64,000 bases of DNA from Huiozyma naganishii CBS 8797 (GCF_000348985.1 NC_035923.1:1240001-1304000), one strand, 5' to 3'. Positions 9,824-20,303 are shown, numbered from the stretch's first letter. Notes: generated by a model not told the origin, from the sequence alone. Translations and numbers: made by a program.

Positions 9824-10447
9824 TGAGTATGTGTATGGATATGGAGAGGGTTACTAATAGCAAACGCGACGAAGTGAACAATTATCGAGTTCTCCCAGTA
9901 AACCGCAAAAAAGAAGAGAGCACTACGACACCGGATTTATATACAATTCGACCTTTCTAGAAAGCAAATCATCACCAGCACTTACATAACCGCATTCTGC
10001 CCATCCCTGACAGCACAACACGGACGCCCCGCTGCAACAGCAATCTATTTTAAATGACGAGGCTTGGCTATCCTCCCAGAGAGAGCATCTTTTGCGACGC
10101 CGCCGGCTTTCTATATTTGGCAGGGCAGACACAGTTGCCAGATTGGGAAACTTCTAANNNNNNNNNNNNNNNNNNNNNNNNNNNNNNNNNNNNNNNNNNN
10201 NNNNNNNNNNNNNNNNNNNNNNNNNNNNNNNNNNNNNNNNNNNNNNNNNNNNNNNNNAAATGGGGTAATCTGGGCGGGTAACCCACCCGATGGCGTAATG
10301 TTGTCCCCTTTGGGACATCGTATCTCTAAGTGCCCAATCTGTAAGCCCTCTTCGCCCTTGTGGTGTGCAAGAGGAGGCAGTGGACACAAGGGTCTGCCTG
10401 CCTGCCCACGATTGATTTGAGTACGGTGCTTGCCGCTGTGGCGTAGG
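9824..10447. other. PUN1/VPS36 divergent intergenic region with assembly gap
   Basis: A divergent promoter region holding no supported gene. It contains the 100-N gap, a Reb1-type CGGGTAA at 10275-10281 overlapping a GGGTAACCC palindrome, and a short inverted repeat GTCCC-N4-GGGAC just downstream. The unsequenced part could hide more; its true length is unknown. Confidence 0.7.
10158..10257. other. Assembly gap of exactly 100 N
   Basis: Exactly 100 undetermined bases, the conventional placeholder for a gap of unknown size. Protein-coding sequence on both sides (PUN1 and VPS36) is intact, so the gap is confined to intergenic DNA. Confidence 0.99.
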
Positions 10448-11983
10448 ATGGACTTGTGGTACGATGTGGCGACGAACAATTCAGGGCGGCCCCTGTTGCG
10501 GGGCGGTGAGCAAGTGGTGCTGATTCAGGATGCAGTGGGGCTCTATGACGGTAAAGAACGGGTTGAGGGGAGGCAGAGCGGTCGGGTGTTTCTGACTCAG
10601 CAGCGGTTTGTGTACGTCGATGATTTGAACCCGACGGGGAACTCTGTCGCGCTCGATCTGGAAAATGTAGCGTCACTCGAGTATTCTTCAGGGTTCCTGA
10701 AAAGATCGCCAAGACTGGTAGTCTTCGTGAGGGATGGGGGTACTCGTCCCCCGGGGGAAGATATCACCAGTGCAGGGTTTCTCACTCAATGGGTATGTCC
10801 CATCTGTGCAGAGAAGAATTCTACAGAGGGTAAATTTTGTGATGGGGACAGTTCGGTGCAACCCGTATGCTTCAATTGTGGTGTTCCAGCCGATTACGAA
10901 CTGGCGAGGGACTCAATCAAATATATTGAGACGAATAAAAGTACGGATCCAACGGATCGCGACACTGTGGTGTGTCAAAGTTGTACTTTCATAAATCACA
11001 AACTGATGAAGTTTTGTGAAATGTGCGGGGGTCGTCTACCCCCGAGGAAATCCCATAGATCTAAGAAATTATTCTTGAAGACAGGGTCCCTCAAGGAAAC
11101 TCCGCAGTTTTTCCAACTAAGTTTCAGGAAATCGGATGGCTCTCTGTTTGCAAAGGCGGCAGAGAAAACACTCAATGATGCGCGCCAGAAGGATATATTT
11201 AACCAAAACGTCGCGGAGATAGATGGAGCTGCAGTGAACCCAACAGTGAAGGAGGAGGAACTCGTCAAGAAACTGGACAAGATGGACCTGATGGGGATCA
11301 ATGGGCTCGAGAAGTTTAGAGAGAACCAGCTTTTAAATAATGATATTTTGTTCACCAATGCATTGCAAGATCTGAACAAACTGATGTCCTTGGCAAACTC
11401 GATAGAGAGACTGTACAAAAGGGAGAGCAATAATTCAGGTAGCTCAACGACAGCTCACCCGTATCTGGTTGTTGATCGCGAGAAATTTTTCACAAAGGAC
11501 TCCTTCCTTGACGAGATCGCCAGAGAGGTGTACGAATTCGCAATGTCTGAATTCAAGGATAACGAAATCGACAGGAATGTGATTGTTACCCTTGTGGATT
11601 TTTATGCAATGTACAACAAGTCCGTGCGGATCGGTACGGGGCTGATCTCACCGCAGGAACTGAGGGATGCATGTCAGCGGTTCCCCAAATTGGGGTTGCA
11701 CGATTTGAAATTGTTGAAAGTCAATAAAAGAGTGTTGTGCTTGACAAGTGTGAACTCGCTCAAATTTGTAGAAGAGAGGGTAATGGAGATAGTGCAAGGG
11801 CAACCAGGCTCCGACTCCTTGAAGATCACACAGGTGCTGAATGAACAAGCGAAGACGGACAACAGTTGGGCAATCGGTATCATTGATGAGATTCTCAGCT
11901 CATGTATAAATAACGGGAAGCTGGTCTTGGACGAACAAATGAGCGGAATGCTCTATTATTCTAATACATTTTGGTCACTATAA
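10448..11983 (+). CDS. VPS36: ESCRT-II subunit Vps36
   Basis: 511-residue orthologue of YLR417W (566 aa in S. cerevisiae). ESCRT-II sorts ubiquitinated cargo into multivesicular bodies on endosomes. The N-terminal GLUE domain (split PH fold) binds phosphoinositide and is interrupted by two NZF zinc fingers: WVCPIC...CFNC at about residues 114-140 and VCQSC...CEMC at about 175-195. In yeast the first finger binds Vps28 of ESCRT-I and the second binds ubiquitin. The C-terminal half contains paired winged-helix domains with the conserved segment MYNKSVRIGTGLISP. The ATG at 10448 gives MDLWYDV, a natural GLUE-domain start. Convergent with CDC73. Confidence 0.95.
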   Translation: MDLWYDVATNNSGRPLLRGGEQVVLIQDAVGLYDGKERVEGRQSGRVFLTQQRFVYVDDLNPTGNSVALDLENVASLEYSSGFLKRSPRLVVFVRDGGTRPPGEDITSAGFLTQWVCPICAEKNSTEGKFCDGDSSVQPVCFNCGVPADYELARDSIKYIETNKSTDPTDRDTVVCQSCTFINHKLMKFCEMCGGRLPPRKSHRSKKLFLKTGSLKETPQFFQLSFRKSDGSLFAKAAEKTLNDARQKDIFNQNVAEIDGAAVNPTVKEEELVKKLDKMDLMGINGLEKFRENQLLNNDILFTNALQDLNKLMSLANSIERLYKRESNNSGSSTTAHPYLVVDREKFFTKDSFLDEIAREVYEFAMSEFKDNEIDRNVIVTLVDFYAMYNKSVRIGTGLISPQELRDACQRFPKLGLHDLKLLKVNKRVLCLTSVNSLKFVEERVMEIVQGQPGSDSLKITQVLNEQAKTDNSWAIGIIDEILSSCINNGKLVLDEQMSGMLYYSNTFWSL

Positions 11984-12095
11984 CATACTCTTGCATGCGC
12001 ATAATTTACAATGTACAATATGTCCATAACACACACACAAATACACACATGACGGGCACTTCCCCTCTCCTTTTTGTCATCGAGATCATAACACT

Positions 12096-13298
12096 TCATT
12101 GGTAACCTCTTGCCAGTAACTCCTTTTCAAGACTGTTCCAAAAGTAACGAACAATCTCGACGTCTTTAAATCTCTGACTTTTATCTAACTCGACTCTCTG
12201 GACGTTCCATTGCTGGACATGCTGAGGTACCTCTTCACCACTGAAATGGAAGTAGTAACCCTTGCAATGCTGGAAAAGCTCCTGTGGGGTGTTCCATTGG
12301 TAGTTGTTAAATTGCCAAGAGTGGCCAGTTGTGAAAACGGCAACGACACGGTCCCAGTACTCTGGTTTGGTGAACATCCGGGTGTTGTTAACGACAATAA
12401 ACTTGATCGGCCTCTCCAATCTATCGAATTTTTTCTCCACTGTGATCAGGTTATCGTTCAACGAGCTTGGCAGCTGGCGTGGGTCAATATACCGCGACCC
12501 TTCCAAAAACTGTTTGATGTTGCTTAGAGTTATTAAGGAAGATGTCGCCGATGGGATCAATATGATTGGATCCTTTCGCTGAGTGGGTTTCCTTGTGTTC
12601 GCAGTTTTTAAAACGTGGCCATTGGTTGCACCATTTTTACTCGAACGCAGCGATGCTTTTATCGATTGTACCAGTTTCAGTTCCGAATCCTGTATTAGGT
12701 ACCCAAAGTCAATTGGCTTGGACCCACGCAGAGACGAGTTGTGGTCGAAGAAATTACGTTCATTCTTCAGGGTATTCACCAACACAGGATCCGCGTTAAT
12801 CAGTTTATTCTCTGCACTTGGCTCCACCGCAGAGGTCCCCTCCTCCTTCTCTTTCCCATCTCCCCTCTCCTCCTTCGTGTTCTGTGCTGTCTCTCCAATG
12901 GTACCTTCTGCTGGTACAAGTTTCTCCCCTGTCTGCAACGTGGACGTGGCGTCGTTCTCTTGCAAGTAGGCAGATGTCTCTGATCTACCGCTGAGCCAGC
13001 TCAACAGATCGTTTCTTTGCAAGAAAGAAACGTTCGTTAGATGCTTATTCTGACAGTCTGCCAGATACTCAGCTGCGCTGGAATCCCTATGCAAGTAGCA
13101 ATGCACAACAACCCTCAATTCTGTGGGCTTGCCATCCACTAAAAACTCCGTGGGCTGATCCAGCACAATCGTATCCGCGTCACCGAATTGCACAGAGACT
13201 GCCCCTACAATATCCTCAGTGACACCACCACCATTATCCAGCAACTTTATCGCATCACCGTTCTTAACATGCTCCCTAAAGTTCTGCAGAACGCCCAT
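12096..13298 (-). CDS. CDC73: Paf1 complex subunit Cdc73
   Basis: 400 residues (393 in S. cerevisiae, YLR418C). Subunit of the Paf1 transcription elongation complex, which travels with RNA polymerase II and promotes H2B ubiquitination and 3'-end formation. The conserved N-terminus reads FREHVKNGD, followed by LHRDSSAAEY and NVSFLQRNDLLSWLSG, which match Cdc73 proteins. The C-terminal Ras-like domain (about residues 245-400) includes PIILIPSATSSLIT and FWNSLEKELL. An acidic low-complexity linker at about 135-165 separates them. The ATG at 13298 is the first in frame. Divergent from the YLR419W orthologue. Confidence 0.95.
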   Translation of the reverse strand: MGVLQNFREHVKNGDAIKLLDNGGGVTEDIVGAVSVQFGDADTIVLDQPTEFLVDGKPTELRVVVHCYLHRDSSAAEYLADCQNKHLTNVSFLQRNDLLSWLSGRSETSAYLQENDATSTLQTGEKLVPAEGTIGETAQNTKEERGDGKEKEEGTSAVEPSAENKLINADPVLVNTLKNERNFFDHNSSLRGSKPIDFGYLIQDSELKLVQSIKASLRSSKNGATNGHVLKTANTRKPTQRKDPIILIPSATSSLITLSNIKQFLEGSRYIDPRQLPSSLNDNLITVEKKFDRLERPIKFIVVNNTRMFTKPEYWDRVVAVFTTGHSWQFNNYQWNTPQELFQHCKGYYFHFSGEEVPQHVQQWNVQRVELDKSQRFKDVEIVRYFWNSLEKELLARGYQ

Positions 13299-13451
13299 TA
13301 TCAACCTTCAACAACTTAAAAGCAAATTCACCTAAACAGCCAAGATATCTCCACGTCAACACCAATTCTAGTCCTCTTCTATCAACTGTTCGGTGCTGAG
13401 TCTTCACCGTTTGACGGTTCATGGAAAATTTACAGCGAAAAGTGAAGAGTT

Positions 13452-13521
13452 CGGGTAAAAACGAATAATTTTTGGAATTTGAGATTCTCATCGCTTCAGA
13501 AGATCGAGATTGAGCGATGAG
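13452..13521. promoter_or_regulatory. Reb1-type site and two opposed PAC-like cores, CDC73/YLR419W promoter
   Basis: CGGGTAA (Reb1 core) is at 13452-13458. CTCATCGC at 13487-13494 and GCGATGAG at 13514-13521 are inverted copies of the PAC core bound by Dot6/Tod6 in ribosome-biogenesis promoters. They lie 67-101 bp upstream of the helicase start. Motif matches only; regulation is inferred. Confidence 0.4.
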
Positions 13522-13587
13522 ACGGCCTGTTTTGCGTTCAATTGTAGTCATCCGTGGTCTCAGCGAGTCAATTGAGTGGTTCTGTTG

Positions 13588-16500
13588 ATGGCTAAGAAGG
13601 GGAAGAAGAATGGGGCAAGTCCGTCGCCCGAGGTAGCCCCCGGGAAGAAGGGCAAGAAGGGTTCCAAAAGCGAGGAGCCGGCCATTCTGACTAAAGAAGA
13701 GCAGAGGGCTCAGCAACAGGCTCATAGGGCCAAAGTGACCTCCACAGCGAGTTGGACTGGGAAACTGCCCCATACTTTGCTGCATGAGTTTTGTGTGAAG
13801 AAGAAATGGAACAAAGTTGAGTACGATATGAGAAGACATGGTGATAAAGGTATGGTAGCCACGGCAGTGCTGTCCTGGACAGACCCGAAGACTAAAGAAG
13901 TGTTGAAGGTTAAAATGAACGATCCAACATTTGACAGGACCACTGGGACCGGTCTGCTGCTGCCGCAGGAGACTGCCGCGGAGGCGAGGCATATGGCCGC
14001 GGTGGTTGCGTTGTCGCGAGTCGCATTCAATAAGAATTTGCAAATGATGCTCCCACCTAACCATAAAAAATTGTGGTACGATTTAGAGGACTACAGGAAA
14101 TTGATCTCGAAATCTGATCCGAGATCTTGTGCTAGGCTTTTCGATTTGGAACCCTTCACATCCATGGTCGAGGAGAAAAAGACTAGAGAAAAGGCTGAAG
14201 AGGAATTCAAGGCAAAACAAAACCAAGCTGAAAAGACGCAACAGATACCCATCTTAATAACAAATGCATCCTCTTCGAAGCCTAGCTCGAGTTCAAGGAG
14301 AGCTGGGAATGATAGAAATAAACCAAGTGACGGACAAATAACAAAAATTGTCAAACCTGCCAAGACAAGACGGTCACTCGTCAAGTTCCCAAGGAAAGTA
14401 TGGGAACGTGCATCCTTTGTTGATTTGGAGGAATCTACAAGGCAAATGATAGAAGCTACATTGAAACCTGTCATAAATTGGGAATCAGAAATGTACAAGG
14501 AAACACCTGAAAAGCATGCAGAAAGAGCGGAACTTGAGGTAAAACTTGTTGGGATAGGATTCAGACAAATACACGTCAAGGAGGCTATGCAGTTTAAAGA
14601 TCCATTATCGTTCTTACTGTTTAATTTACCCGATGACGACTTACCGCCATTCTTCCATAAAAGAAAGGAGGATTCAAAAAATAAGGTGGAGATTGCATCT
14701 CTGCCGCTATCTACTAGATTAGTAGTGGAACGGTTGACTGAGCTTGGCGTTTCAGAAGACGAAGCACATTACTCCCTGCAGGAAGCCCGAATGAATGAAA
14801 ATGAAGCCGTTGCTATTCTAATGAGTGAATTTGTCACTGTGCCACCTTCCAGCGCTGACCATTCCACAGAAATCTCGGAGGAGGAGTCCTTGGAGATGTG
14901 GAGGCAAGAATTAGAAAGTTTACAATGCATCGATGAGTCAAAAGTAGAGGATATCGTAACTGATTTAAGCTACAGTGTGGTTTTAGAGGGTGGATTGAAA
15001 CTGAAGGCGCGGCTTTATAGAACGCAAGGATACCCTTACAAATTACCTGGTATCATAGTCTCAACTTTTGACAAAAAATACAAGCTACCGAACTACATCA
15101 AAAAGCAGATCCTGAGTAAATTGGTGAATTACCTCGTTGAGGGAAACCTCATTGGTGACATGCTTGTGTACAACATTATTGAGTGGTTAGAGGACAACAT
15201 CCAAAACATTATTGACAATCCTGGATCACTCCTCTCTCAGAATGACTTAGCGACATCTTCTCATTCTGATACAATTAGAGGCAACCATGCTAAAAGCGTT
15301 TACAACAAAAAGAAAAATAGCAGGAATGTATCTCTTAGTCCGCAGCAACTGGACTCTCTTCACACTGAGTATTTGAACAGACAAAAGACTAAACAATATA
15401 AAGAGATGCAGGAGGTGCGTGCTCTGTTACCTGCGTGGAAAAAACAGGATGAAATTGTCGAACTGATTGAACAAAACGACGTCGTTTTGATTACAGGTGA
15501 AACTGGTTCTGGTAAGTCTACTCAAGTTGTCCAGTTCATCCTGGATGCACTCCAAAATTTGAAAAGAAGTACTAAAATCATCTGTACTCAACCTAGAAGA
15601 ATATCTGCCATTGGTCTAGCAGAACGTGTTGCTGATGAAAGATGTGTCACTTGCGGAGATGAGGTCGGGTACACTATAAGAGGTGTAAACATGACTAAGG
15701 CGACCACCAGAATCAGGTTCATGACCACCGGTGTACTTGTTAGAATTTTACAAGGTGACCAAAGCCTGTTGAATGACTCAATTGTTGTAATTGATGAGGT
15801 TCACGAGAGGTCCATAGACACTGACTTGGTGGTCACGTTGCTGAAGAACTTGTTGGGGAAGGTCAAGGGACTGAAAATTGTTCTCATGAGTGCCACAGTC
15901 AATGTGGACTTGTTTAGCAAGTTCTTCCCCCAGTTGGGTAGATGTCACATTGAGGGTCGTACTTTCCCTATCAAGGACTACTTTTTGGACGACATCTTAG
16001 AGGCTTTGGACTTTAAAATCAAAAAGAATGAAAAACCGCAGTTGTACCGATATGAAGATACTGATGATCTAGATAACGGGTCTCAGGGTGGTGACGATGG
16101 ATACATTAGACCTGGACCGGATTCTAATTTTTTCAAATCTGGGCAAATAAACTACGACTTGCTCTGCCAGGTCGCATTGCATGTTGATCAAGAGCTTAAA
16201 TCCGGCAGTAATGATGGGTCCATTATTATATTTCTTCCAGGTGTTGCTGAGATAGACAAGAGTTGTCGAATGTTAAAAGAAATGGATACTTCGCATAGGT
16301 TTGTTGTGTTGCCCCTGCATTCCGCTCTGACTCCTGAAGACCAAAAGAAGGTCTTTAGGAGGTACGGATCTAAGAGGAAGATTGTTGTTTCTACCAACAT
16401 TGCCGAAACATCCATTACCATTGACGACTGTGTTGCCACTATCGACACCGGGCGTGCGAAAACCATGTACTATAACCCTCGGGAAAACACAACACGATTG

Positions 16501-17949
16501 ATTGAGTCGTTCATCTCCAAGGCGGAGGCCAAACAGCGTAGAGGTCGTGCTGGTAGAGTGAGGAAAGGTGTTTCGTACAAATTGTTCTCGAAGAGGCTTT
16601 TTGAGGAGGATATGGTGGATATGCCTGCACCTGAGATCAAGAGAGTCGCACTTGAGTCGCTGTACATTAGCGTTAAAGCGATGGGGGTCAAAGACGTCAC
16701 TAGTTTTCTAGCTTCTGGTCTGGAGAGTCCTCCCCTGCAGTCGCTGCGGAAGGCGGAGAGGATGTTGACGACTGTTGGGTTGTTGGAGGAGGACGATCGA
16801 AGTTTAACTCAACTGGGCCGGTATATTTCGTTGATGCCCGTTATGGACAGCAAGCAGGGCAAGTTGTTGATCTACAGCATTATATTTGGAGTCACCGATC
16901 TTGGTGTGCTAACGGCTTCGATCCTAAGTTCCGGGTCTCAAATGTTCATTGGTGGAAGGGACAACAGGGATGCCATTAAGAAGGTGCTGTTGCGGTACCA
17001 AGCGAGAGGTGATCTGCTGGCGATGGTTGAGATTCTGAGACAATACTTGAGTATTGAGGACAAAGCTGCGAAGAGACAGTTTATGAGGGACAACATGCTG
17101 TCATACAACAAAGTGAGCGAGATTCTATCCGCGCGGGCACAATACTATTCGATCCTGCGAGACGTTGGGTTTTTGCCCATGAGTTACCGTCCCTGGAATG
17201 GTTCCCCGACTTTCAATGCCAACGAGAGTAATAGCAGTGTTGTGGAGATAATTCTGACTGGTTCGTTCTACCCAAATGTTGCTCGTGTGCAGTTACCGGA
17301 CCCTAAGTTCCTGGCCACCAGTTCCGGTGCGATAGAGAAGGACCCTGAGGCGAAGACGATCAAGTATTGGGTCAGAAACGAGGAGTACGTGGACAAACTT
17401 TCTGAGTTGCGGCAGACGCAGACGGCCAGCGGCTCTGTGGACATGGATGATATGCCTTTACCTTCGACGAGGGCCTTCATCCACCCGTCCTCGGTGCTGT
17501 TTTCCGATCGAAACGTGAACGTCGAGGAGATAAGGGCGTTGGAGGGTGCCGCCGAGGAGGGCGCTGCCGATAAGTATGCCTCAAGGAATCCGATGTTGAA
17601 GTTGCCCTTCCTCGTGTACAACTCGTCGCATTGCACTTCGAAGTTGTTTCTGAACGGGATCACTCCGACGTCGACGCTATCGTTGCTGCTGTTCGGTGGC
17701 CCGATCAGTTACGATATCCATGGAGAGCAACACTCCCCTGGGATTGTCGTTGACGACTGGCTGCCGGTCCGAACGTGGTGTAAGAATGCTGTACTGATCA
17801 AGCGTTTGCGGCAACAGTTGGATGTCTCTATCCGGGAAGTGTTGCAGCGGCCAAGATACGATTCGCGGCCGAGCGACGCCCGCAGTGACAGTGACACGGC
17901 CACCGCTACAAGTGTGATCGATCTCGTAGTGAAAATCGTTGGTGCGTAA
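13588..17949 (+). CDS. DEAH/RHA-family RNA helicase (YLR419W orthologue)
   Basis: 1453 residues (1435 in S. cerevisiae), a DHX29/DHX57-like member of the DEAH/RHA superfamily 2 helicases. Order of parts: a Lys-rich N-terminus; a region resembling the dsRNA-binding-like N-terminus of the family; a UBA-like segment at about 380-420; an RWD-like segment at about 430-560; motif I GETGSGKS near residue 637; motif II as DEVH near 736 rather than DEAH; SAT; and motif VI QRRGRAGR near 984. HA2/OB-fold sequence follows to the C-terminus. The yeast protein has no firmly established role; related mammalian DHX29 acts in translation initiation. The ATG at 13588 (MAKKGKKNG) was chosen as the first in frame. 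Its stop is only 19 bp from that of CNB1. Confidence 0.93.
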   Translation: MAKKGKKNGASPSPEVAPGKKGKKGSKSEEPAILTKEEQRAQQQAHRAKVTSTASWTGKLPHTLLHEFCVKKKWNKVEYDMRRHGDKGMVATAVLSWTDPKTKEVLKVKMNDPTFDRTTGTGLLLPQETAAEARHMAAVVALSRVAFNKNLQMMLPPNHKKLWYDLEDYRKLISKSDPRSCARLFDLEPFTSMVEEKKTREKAEEEFKAKQNQAEKTQQIPILITNASSSKPSSSSRRAGNDRNKPSDGQITKIVKPAKTRRSLVKFPRKVWERASFVDLEESTRQMIEATLKPVINWESEMYKETPEKHAERAELEVKLVGIGFRQIHVKEAMQFKDPLSFLLFNLPDDDLPPFFHKRKEDSKNKVEIASLPLSTRLVVERLTELGVSEDEAHYSLQEARMNENEAVAILMSEFVTVPPSSADHSTEISEEESLEMWRQELESLQCIDESKVEDIVTDLSYSVVLEGGLKLKARLYRTQGYPYKLPGIIVSTFDKKYKLPNYIKKQILSKLVNYLVEGNLIGDMLVYNIIEWLEDNIQNIIDNPGSLLSQNDLATSSHSDTIRGNHAKSVYNKKKNSRNVSLSPQQLDSLHTEYLNRQKTKQYKEMQEVRALLPAWKKQDEIVELIEQNDVVLITGETGSGKSTQVVQFILDALQNLKRSTKIICTQPRRISAIGLAERVADERCVTCGDEVGYTIRGVNMTKATTRIRFMTTGVLVRILQGDQSLLNDSIVVIDEVHERSIDTDLVVTLLKNLLGKVKGLKIVLMSATVNVDLFSKFFPQLGRCHIEGRTFPIKDYFLDDILEALDFKIKKNEKPQLYRYEDTDDLDNGSQGGDDGYIRPGPDSNFFKSGQINYDLLCQVALHVDQELKSGSNDGSIIIFLPGVAEIDKSCRMLKEMDTSHRFVVLPLHSALTPEDQKKVFRRYGSKRKIVVSTNIAETSITIDDCVATIDTGRAKTMYYNPRENTTRLIESFISKAEAKQRRGRAGRVRKGVSYKLFSKRLFEEDMVDMPAPEIKRVALESLYISVKAMGVKDVTSFLASGLESPPLQSLRKAERMLTTVGLLEEDDRSLTQLGRYISLMPVMDSKQGKLLIYSIIFGVTDLGVLTASILSSGSQMFIGGRDNRDAIKKVLLRYQARGDLLAMVEILRQYLSIEDKAAKRQFMRDNMLSYNKVSEILSARAQYYSILRDVGFLPMSYRPWNGSPTFNANESNSSVVEIILTGSFYPNVARVQLPDPKFLATSSGAIEKDPEAKTIKYWVRNEEYVDKLSELRQTQTASGSVDMDDMPLPSTRAFIHPSSVLFSDRNVNVEEIRALEGAAEEGAADKYASRNPMLKLPFLVYNSSHCTSKLFLNGITPTSTLSLLLFGGPISYDIHGEQHSPGIVVDDWLPVRTWCKNAVLIKRLRQQLDVSIREVLQRPRYDSRPSDARSDSDTATATSVIDLVVKIVGA

Positions 17950-17968
17950 ATGAGGGTACTGTATACGT

Positions 17969-18496
17969 CTATATATCGTACTGTAGAGTGAGGCTCTTGG
18001 CAACCTCTGTAGTCTCGATTGCGCTCTTGAACTCTTCGAAGCTGAGTTTCCCGTCCCCGTCCTTGTCGTTCTCGACAATTGTCCTGTCGACGATCTGTTG
18101 CAACTGTTCGTCCTCGAGGTTGTTCCCGACCATGATCTTGAGCACGATGTACAGTTCCCCGTTGGAGATGTACCCGTCCTTGTCGATATCGTAAATCTTG
18201 AACGCAAAGTTCAGTTTCTCGTCCTTCCCGCTGCGCCCACTAAAGATGGACAACCCTGTAATAAACTCTTGAAAATCTACGTCCCCCGAGTTATCCGTGT
18301 CGAACACCTCCATGATCCTTGCAGCGAGCGGGTTCGATGAGACACCAGGGATGCTCATGAACTCGTTCTTGTCGATGGACCCGGACGAGTCCCTGTCCAG
18401 CTTCATGAACCGCTTCCGCAGCCGCTCGATCTCATCCCTGTCGAAATTCGTGTCATCCAGCAGGTCATCCACTATCCGCGACGTCGCACCACCCAT
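17969..18496 (-). CDS. CNB1: Calcineurin regulatory subunit B
   Basis: 175 residues, the same length as S. cerevisiae Cnb1 (YKL190W). Regulatory subunit of the Ca2+/calmodulin-dependent phosphatase calcineurin. The N-terminus MGGATSR carries a Gly2 N-myristoylation signal. Four EF-hand loops are intact: [39 protein letters not shown] and [13 protein letters not shown]. The S. cerevisiae gene has an intron near its 5' end; here the coding sequence is continuous. This is a YKL-track gene beside the YLR419W orthologue, and it marks the left breakpoint of the large inversion. Divergent from LSM3 across 137 bp. Confidence 0.97.
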   Translation of the reverse strand: MGGATSRIVDDLLDDTNFDRDEIERLRKRFMKLDRDSSGSIDKNEFMSIPGVSSNPLAARIMEVFDTDNSGDVDFQEFITGLSIFSGRSGKDEKLNFAFKIYDIDKDGYISNGELYIVLKIMVGNNLEDEQLQQIVDRTIVENDKDGDGKLSFEEFKSAIETTEVAKSLTLQYDI

Positions 18497-18633
18497 TGCT
18501 CACCGTCCTCCCGTCGGGGCCCTGTCCCCTGGTCATTGCAACAAGTGTCAGATAGTGAAAATTTATATTTAAGAAGACGACGGTGCAATACACCGAGTTA
18601 CTGGCTGTGTGCTACGCTCAACACGTCAACAAG

Positions 18634-18885
18634 ATGAGCGAGACGCCGCTGAACCTGCTGAAGTTGAACCTGGACGAGCGGGTGTACGTGAAGTTGCGTG
18701 GGGCGCGGAGCATGGCGGGGACGCTGCAGGCGTTCGACTCGCATTGCAACATCGTGCTGAGCGACGCCGTCGAGACGCGGTACGAGCTCGTCGACGGCGA
18801 GTTGCGCAGCACTGAGAGACCCTCTGAGATGGTGTTTGTCCGTGGGGACTCTGTCACGTTGGTGACCACGCCCGAGGACGAATAG
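18634..18885 (+). CDS. LSM3: Sm-like protein Lsm3
   Basis: 83 residues (89 in S. cerevisiae, YLR438C-A). Component of the Lsm1-7 ring (cytoplasmic mRNA decapping) and the Lsm2-8 ring (U6 snRNA 3' end). The Sm1 motif (about residues 12-45, with FDSHCNIVL) and the Sm2 motif ([11 protein letters not shown]) are both complete. The ATG at 18634 gives [17 protein letters not shown], aligning with the yeast protein. The same frame is open a little further upstream, but only non-homologous residues would be added. Its start lies beside the left breakpoint of the inversion relative to S. cerevisiae. Confidence 0.95.
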   Translation: MSETPLNLLKLNLDERVYVKLRGARSMAGTLQAFDSHCNIVLSDAVETRYELVDGELRSTERPSEMVFVRGDSVTLVTTPEDE

Positions 18886-18949
18886 ATGTGCCACCCAGTT
18901 ATCAATTAACATATATATATTAGTACGTAGCTAAGGACAACTTACACCA

Positions 18950-20212
18950 CTAGAGAGTGTTGAGGGCCGCCTCGATGGCTTTACAACCGCGAAGGAGGTC
19001 CTCCTTGGAAATGACGAGCGGTGGAGCGAGTCTGATGATGTTGTCGTGGGTTGGTTTGGCTAGGACACCGTGTTCGCGCATCGCAAGACACAAGTCCCAA
19101 GCGGTTTTCCCCTTTGTACGTGTTTGATCAATGACAATGGCAGTGAGAAGCCCAACACCACGGACCTCTGCGATAACGCCTCCTGAGAGTTCTTGCAGTC
19201 TGCGGAGCTCCCCCAGGAGCAACTCCCCGAGTTCCGCGGCACGTTCCACTAGTTTCTCGTCCTTGATCACTTGCAACGCAGCGACGGCGACTTTTGACGC
19301 CAATGGGTTCCCACCAAAAGTGGACCCGTGAGACCCTGGAGCAAAACAGAGCATGATTTCCCGGGATGCCAATACTGCACTGCAGGGGACGACACCGCCT
19401 GACAAGGCTTTCCCCAATAGAACGATGTCTGGTTTCACGCCAGGGGAGTGTTCCGAACAAAGCAGTTTCCCCGTGCGGCCAATCCCCGTTTGAATCTCGT
19501 CACAGATGAACAAAACGTTGTGTTTGCGACACAGCTGTTGCACCTGGGACAAGTAACCCTCCGGTGGCACGACGATCCCTGCCTCCCCCTGGATCGGTTC
19601 CAAGATCACTGCGGCGAGCTTCCCACCTTGATGTTCGAACGCCAATTGCAAGTCCTCGATGACACCGTACCTGATCGGGGCGTTTGAATGGGGGGACACC
19701 GCCGAGGTGTTTGCCAAGAACGGCCCGAAATTCTTGCGCGAATCCTCTGCGTCGGTGGACAGAGAGATTGCACCGAAAGTTCTCCCATGGAAGTTCCCCT
19801 GGGCACCCAACACCATAGCCTCGTTCTCGGGGATCCCCTTCACTTCGTACCCCCACCTACGGGCCAATTTCAAAGCCGTCTCCACTGCCTCAGCACCGGT
19901 GTTCATGGGCAGAACCATATCGTACTGGAAGTACTCTGTGACGTATTTGGCGAACTCTGCAAACGCATCACTGTGGAATGCACGGGACGACAGCGTTAAC
20001 AGTTGCGCCTGCTCGACTAGCGCCCCGACGATCTTCGGGTGGCAGTGACCCTGGTTTACTGCGGAGTAAGCAGACAGGAAATCGAGATACTCTCTGCCCT
20101 CTGGGTCCCAAACGTGTGCGCCACTGGCCTTGTGGAAAACCACTGGCAGCGGGTGGTAGTTGTGTGCAGAATATTTCTGTTCCCACTCGATAGTCTGTTC
20201 GGAAGATAGCAT
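18950..20212 (-). CDS. CAR2: L-ornithine aminotransferase
   Basis: 420 residues (424 in S. cerevisiae, YLR438W). Class III PLP-dependent aminotransferase converting ornithine and 2-oxoglutarate to glutamate-5-semialdehyde and glutamate, the second step of arginine catabolism in the cytosol. The PLP-binding Lys is residue 268 in LLGKALSGG. The substrate and cofactor motifs [43 protein letters not shown] and [14 protein letters not shown] are all present. Divergent from DIF1 as in S. cerevisiae. The upstream region carries a 15-bp palindrome close to the start. Confidence 0.97.
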   Translation of the reverse strand: MLSSEQTIEWEQKYSAHNYHPLPVVFHKASGAHVWDPEGREYLDFLSAYSAVNQGHCHPKIVGALVEQAQLLTLSSRAFHSDAFAEFAKYVTEYFQYDMVLPMNTGAEAVETALKLARRWGYEVKGIPENEAMVLGAQGNFHGRTFGAISLSTDAEDSRKNFGPFLANTSAVSPHSNAPIRYGVIEDLQLAFEHQGGKLAAVILEPIQGEAGIVVPPEGYLSQVQQLCRKHNVLFICDEIQTGIGRTGKLLCSEHSPGVKPDIVLLGKALSGGVVPCSAVLASREIMLCFAPGSHGSTFGGNPLASKVAVAALQVIKDEKLVERAAELGELLLGELRRLQELSGGVIAEVRGVGLLTAIVIDQTRTKGKTAWDLCLAMREHGVLAKPTHDNIIRLAPPLVISKEDLLRGCKAIEAALNTL

Positions 20213-20303
20213 TGTGGTTGGGTGTGTACACCGTCAAATGGTAAAGCAGTAAAGCAGTAATGCAACAGCCTCTCTGCCTTATATATTTCAGGGATTCCGG
20301 GGA

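Noticed and set aside
5331..10157. Shared 17-mer (one mismatch) near 5331-5347 and at the left edge of the N gap (10141-10157)
   Set aside because: A 17-bp match with one mismatch is expected several times by chance in 64 kb, so it is not evidence of a repeat or misassembly.
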